Source: Cardiocondyla obscurior (Eukaryota > Arthropoda > Insecta > Hymenoptera > Formicidae). Taken from it: DNA of 64,000 bases. The stretch is taken from contig NC_091869.1 of assembly GCF_019399895.1 (NCBI RefSeq), positions 6,510,001 to 6,574,000 of the forward strand, written 5' to 3'. A program made the position numbers and the translations under genes. This document shows positions 61,264 to 64,000 of this stretch, piece after piece (position 1 is the stretch's first letter; each line of letters begins with the position of its first letter). The notes beneath the pieces are model-generated. The model saw only the letters and a program-made list of their open reading frames with translations. It made no database searches and was not told the DNA's origin.

Positions 61264-64000
61264 CAAAATTGAAAAGCTCACAGAATTGTTTTGCACTCCC
61301 GCAACTTATGTCGTTCTGTTGATTTTGACAATTTCGTCCCGCGATTGTACGTTTACTTTATTTAAATTAATTGGTAATCAAGATAACAAAAGTTTTATTT
61401 ATTATCTTTGTTTGAACTCGATTAGAGTACCGTTTGACACTAATCGACGCGCGTTGATAACGTTTTTCCGCGTGACAATCCTGAAAGCGCAAATGAATAG
61501 GTCAATCTCCATTCCCCTCATATTTCGAGGTGTAACTCTGTTAAAGCTGACAGAATTAAACTTTTTTTTTAGTCGTGTTTTAAAGCTACCTTTACAAATT
61601 TCTGTTTTTACGGTAACATAAATTTTCATGAACAAAATTAGGCTTCTGCGAGAGAAATAATAAAGAACGTAAGACGACAAAATGCATTCGAAACGGCACA
61701 TTATGCAAATTTTTTTTTTTCTTCCTTTTACGCGAAAGAAAAAATTTATACAAGTACGAAGCTCGAAGCTTTCTCCGCAGTAATGTAGAAATAAATCACG
61801 CGACACAAAGACGCGTCGAACGAAAGATACTGAACTGATAGGGAGGCGATTCGGGATAAAAAATGATAAAACGACAATATGGGAAGCGCGTCGACGCGGC
61901 AAAAGATTGATTTGATTCAAATCTTACAGATTTTTGTGTGATTCCTCTCGTACGTGTGCGCGTGCGTGTGCCCGTGCTTTTTCGAATGGATTCGCATTCA
62001 CGGTAGGATTTTGTAAGGGTTGACAAAAAATTCATGACGGTATCAAACATGAATTGAACGGAGGGAGTTTGGCTGCGCGCTTTAATAGCAAACGCCAGCA
62101 ATCGGTGGAACCCATCCGTCTTCATTTCCTGACGAATACCATTACTCACGTGATAGAAAGTCGCGTGTACGCAACCGGGCGGCACCGTACGCACGACACA
62201 TTCCGCCATGTAAATTGTAACAGCTACGGGAGAAGGACGAAGGGGGGGAGATCATCAATTTTTAATTGAATCTTGATTGGCAGAGATTACTCGAGGGCAC
62301 TGGGTTCTATCCTCGGGGTTCGATTGATTATTCAATTATCAGAATCGATTCGGAAATGGCGATAACCCTGGGCCCCTTGTGTGTCTGCCCGTTGCTTTGA
62401 AATTTCCTGATTATTGGCACGACCTACGTTTTTCGCTTCCTAATTATTTAGTAGAGAGAGAAAAAAAGAGAGACAAAAGAAAGAATTTTGGTAATCGAAG
62501 TTTTAAGAGAATACATTTTTTCAATCTTAAAAATAATGTAAGTATAATAAACTGTCTAATTTTTTCTTCAACAAATTTTACTCTTTTTACTGTTTTTTTA
62601 TTTTCTTTTTTCTTTTTTTTTTCTTTCTTTTATTACTGCATCATTATGTCGACTCAACTATTCCCCCGTCCCCGGGTCTGTCTTTTAAAATAATAAATTC
62701 AGTAAACGATAGCTATAATATGCTGCTTCATTATCGCAAAGATTATTAAGCGGACGGTCACAACTTATTTGCGATTTTACAGCAATCGTAAATTTTATCG
62801 TTAGATAGATAAAGTGATTTATGCCGCGCAGCCCAACCGCCCTAAATGACCCTGCGTCGCTTACGAATATTGTAAATCGGTTTTCCATAAAGATAAATCA
62901 GATTTTTTTTTTCCTTCAGTACCTACATATGTGGAACAAATGCGCCGGGACGGGACAGAGGGGTGAGGAGGAGGGGAAAGATTCATATTTTTATTGCTAT
63001 GCGTTACGTAGGCGTTTATATGTTTTTATTACATCTGGGAACGGTGCCCTTTTATCGATCTAATATCTTCCGTTATTGTGGACACGACGTGCTATCTAGG
63101 CGACGTTGTATCATGAACGCAAAAAAAGAACGAGCGGGAGGCGCGACAGAGAAAAATTGCAGCGGTATACCGGGTCCACTGAGTTATTACACGCTTTTTC
63201 CGGGACATCTTGGACGGGTCTTCTTGCGATACGCGGTTAATACATAGCTCATCGTCGAATTCTAAGATGCAATATTGCACGAGGAATATTTTGCTCCCGC
63301 TACGAAATAAACAAATATATATAGACGTCAAATAAAAATTGTTTTTATCCCTCTTGGCAAATATTGCGAACAGCAGTGTATAATAATTACGTCGCACATT
63401 CGACTTTCACGTTAGAGTTGGCGATTTAAGTCATCGCAGCTTTTCGTTGTAATCGTCCAAACGCCGGTGTCGTTCAATTAAAATAAATCGGAACGTGTCG
63501 AGAGGAAAAAAGCGACGTTACTTTTCCACTCGCGCGTTTTAATGACTTAATTAAGAATGCCACGAGCTCGTCGCGAAAAACAATAACGCCGCGCAATCTT
63601 AATCAAAGTTTTCGCTATAATCTGTACTTGTGAAGCTTATTCTCCCTGATGCCATGAATTCTCTCTTTCCCTCCCGTTCCTTTTTTTTTCCCCTCCTTCT
63701 TCCACTCTCTTTTTCTCGGGACAAACTCGACAAGGGTTGGTCCGGATAAATCCGCGCTGGTAAAAAGTAGTATAACGCGTCTCGCTGATAGGAGCGGCTT
63801 CTATCGGAGAGCCTAGATAAAGCCACCCGTGCGTCTTAAAAGGAAACGAGAGAAGACAAGGCCGCCTTCGTCCCCTAAGCGGCTCAGAGGAACTTTTTTT
63901 CTGTGCTTAAAAACGGCCGCTTGTCGAGTTTCACCTTCAAGCCGAGGGAAATCGCGAAACTTCGGGTTATTATCGTTTAATTATGTTACCTTTCATCTTT

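Larger units (their letters stand above)
27036..64000 (+). other. Rbp6: Long downstream intron of Rbp6 (5' part)
   Basis: This runs from the GTAAGT donor to the end of the window. I found no continuation of RRM2 (expected to start FGFVTF) on the + strand, so the intron appears to be at least 37 kb. It contains the minus-strand spliced locus at 42507-44192, tandem duplications, hairpins and many simple repeats, all listed separately. Very long introns are usual for insect Musashi/Rbp6 genes. The rest is unassigned intronic DNA. Confidence 0.65.

Noticed and set aside
61402..61920. 172-codon minus-strand open frame in AT-rich DNA
   Set aside because: Unusual length for its composition, but no domain, a poly-Phe/Lys composition and an overlapping + frame. 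Insufficient to call a gene.

Overview
The window reads as nuclear DNA of an insect, most likely a hymenopteran and perhaps an ant. It is AT-leaning but CpG-rich, with many poly-A/poly-T tracts and GA/CT, TG, AT and ATTTT microsatellites. I see no bacterial-style gene packing and no intact transposase or reverse transcriptase. The lineage call is an inference from composition and from the one gene recognised.

One protein-coding exon is firmly supported: a 49-nt internal exon on the + strand (26987-27035) between a clean 3' splice site and a GTAAGT 5' splice site. It encodes IEDAMLMFDKQTNRHR plus the first base of a Gly codon. This is the middle of the second RNA-recognition motif of a Musashi-family protein, closest to the Rbp6/vertebrate Musashi type. 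The remaining ~64 kb is therefore mostly two very long introns of this gene: at least 27 kb upstream and 37 kb downstream.

The upstream intron (1-26986) holds GC-rich CpG blocks (about 8480-9330, 9400-10120, 17480-18060), simple repeats, a three-copy ~130-bp minisatellite (21794-22180), two strong hairpins (1882-1931, 16037-16076), and a set of three mutually competing arms about 200 nt before the exon (26731-26789).

The downstream intron (27036-64000) holds many microsatellites, a diverged ~119-bp tandem duplication (41269-41470), a long hairpin (45452-45536) and another GC-rich block (about 57480-58760).

The most interesting locus is at 42507-44192 on the minus strand. Four successive segments each have an acceptor and a donor in the right order. 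They are related to one another by tandem duplication, including their intron edges. I read this as a spliced transcript, antisense to and nested in the Rbp6 intron, whose exons arose by tandem duplication. It is probably non-coding, because every reading frame of the second exon stops quickly. A short 92-residue product cannot be excluded.
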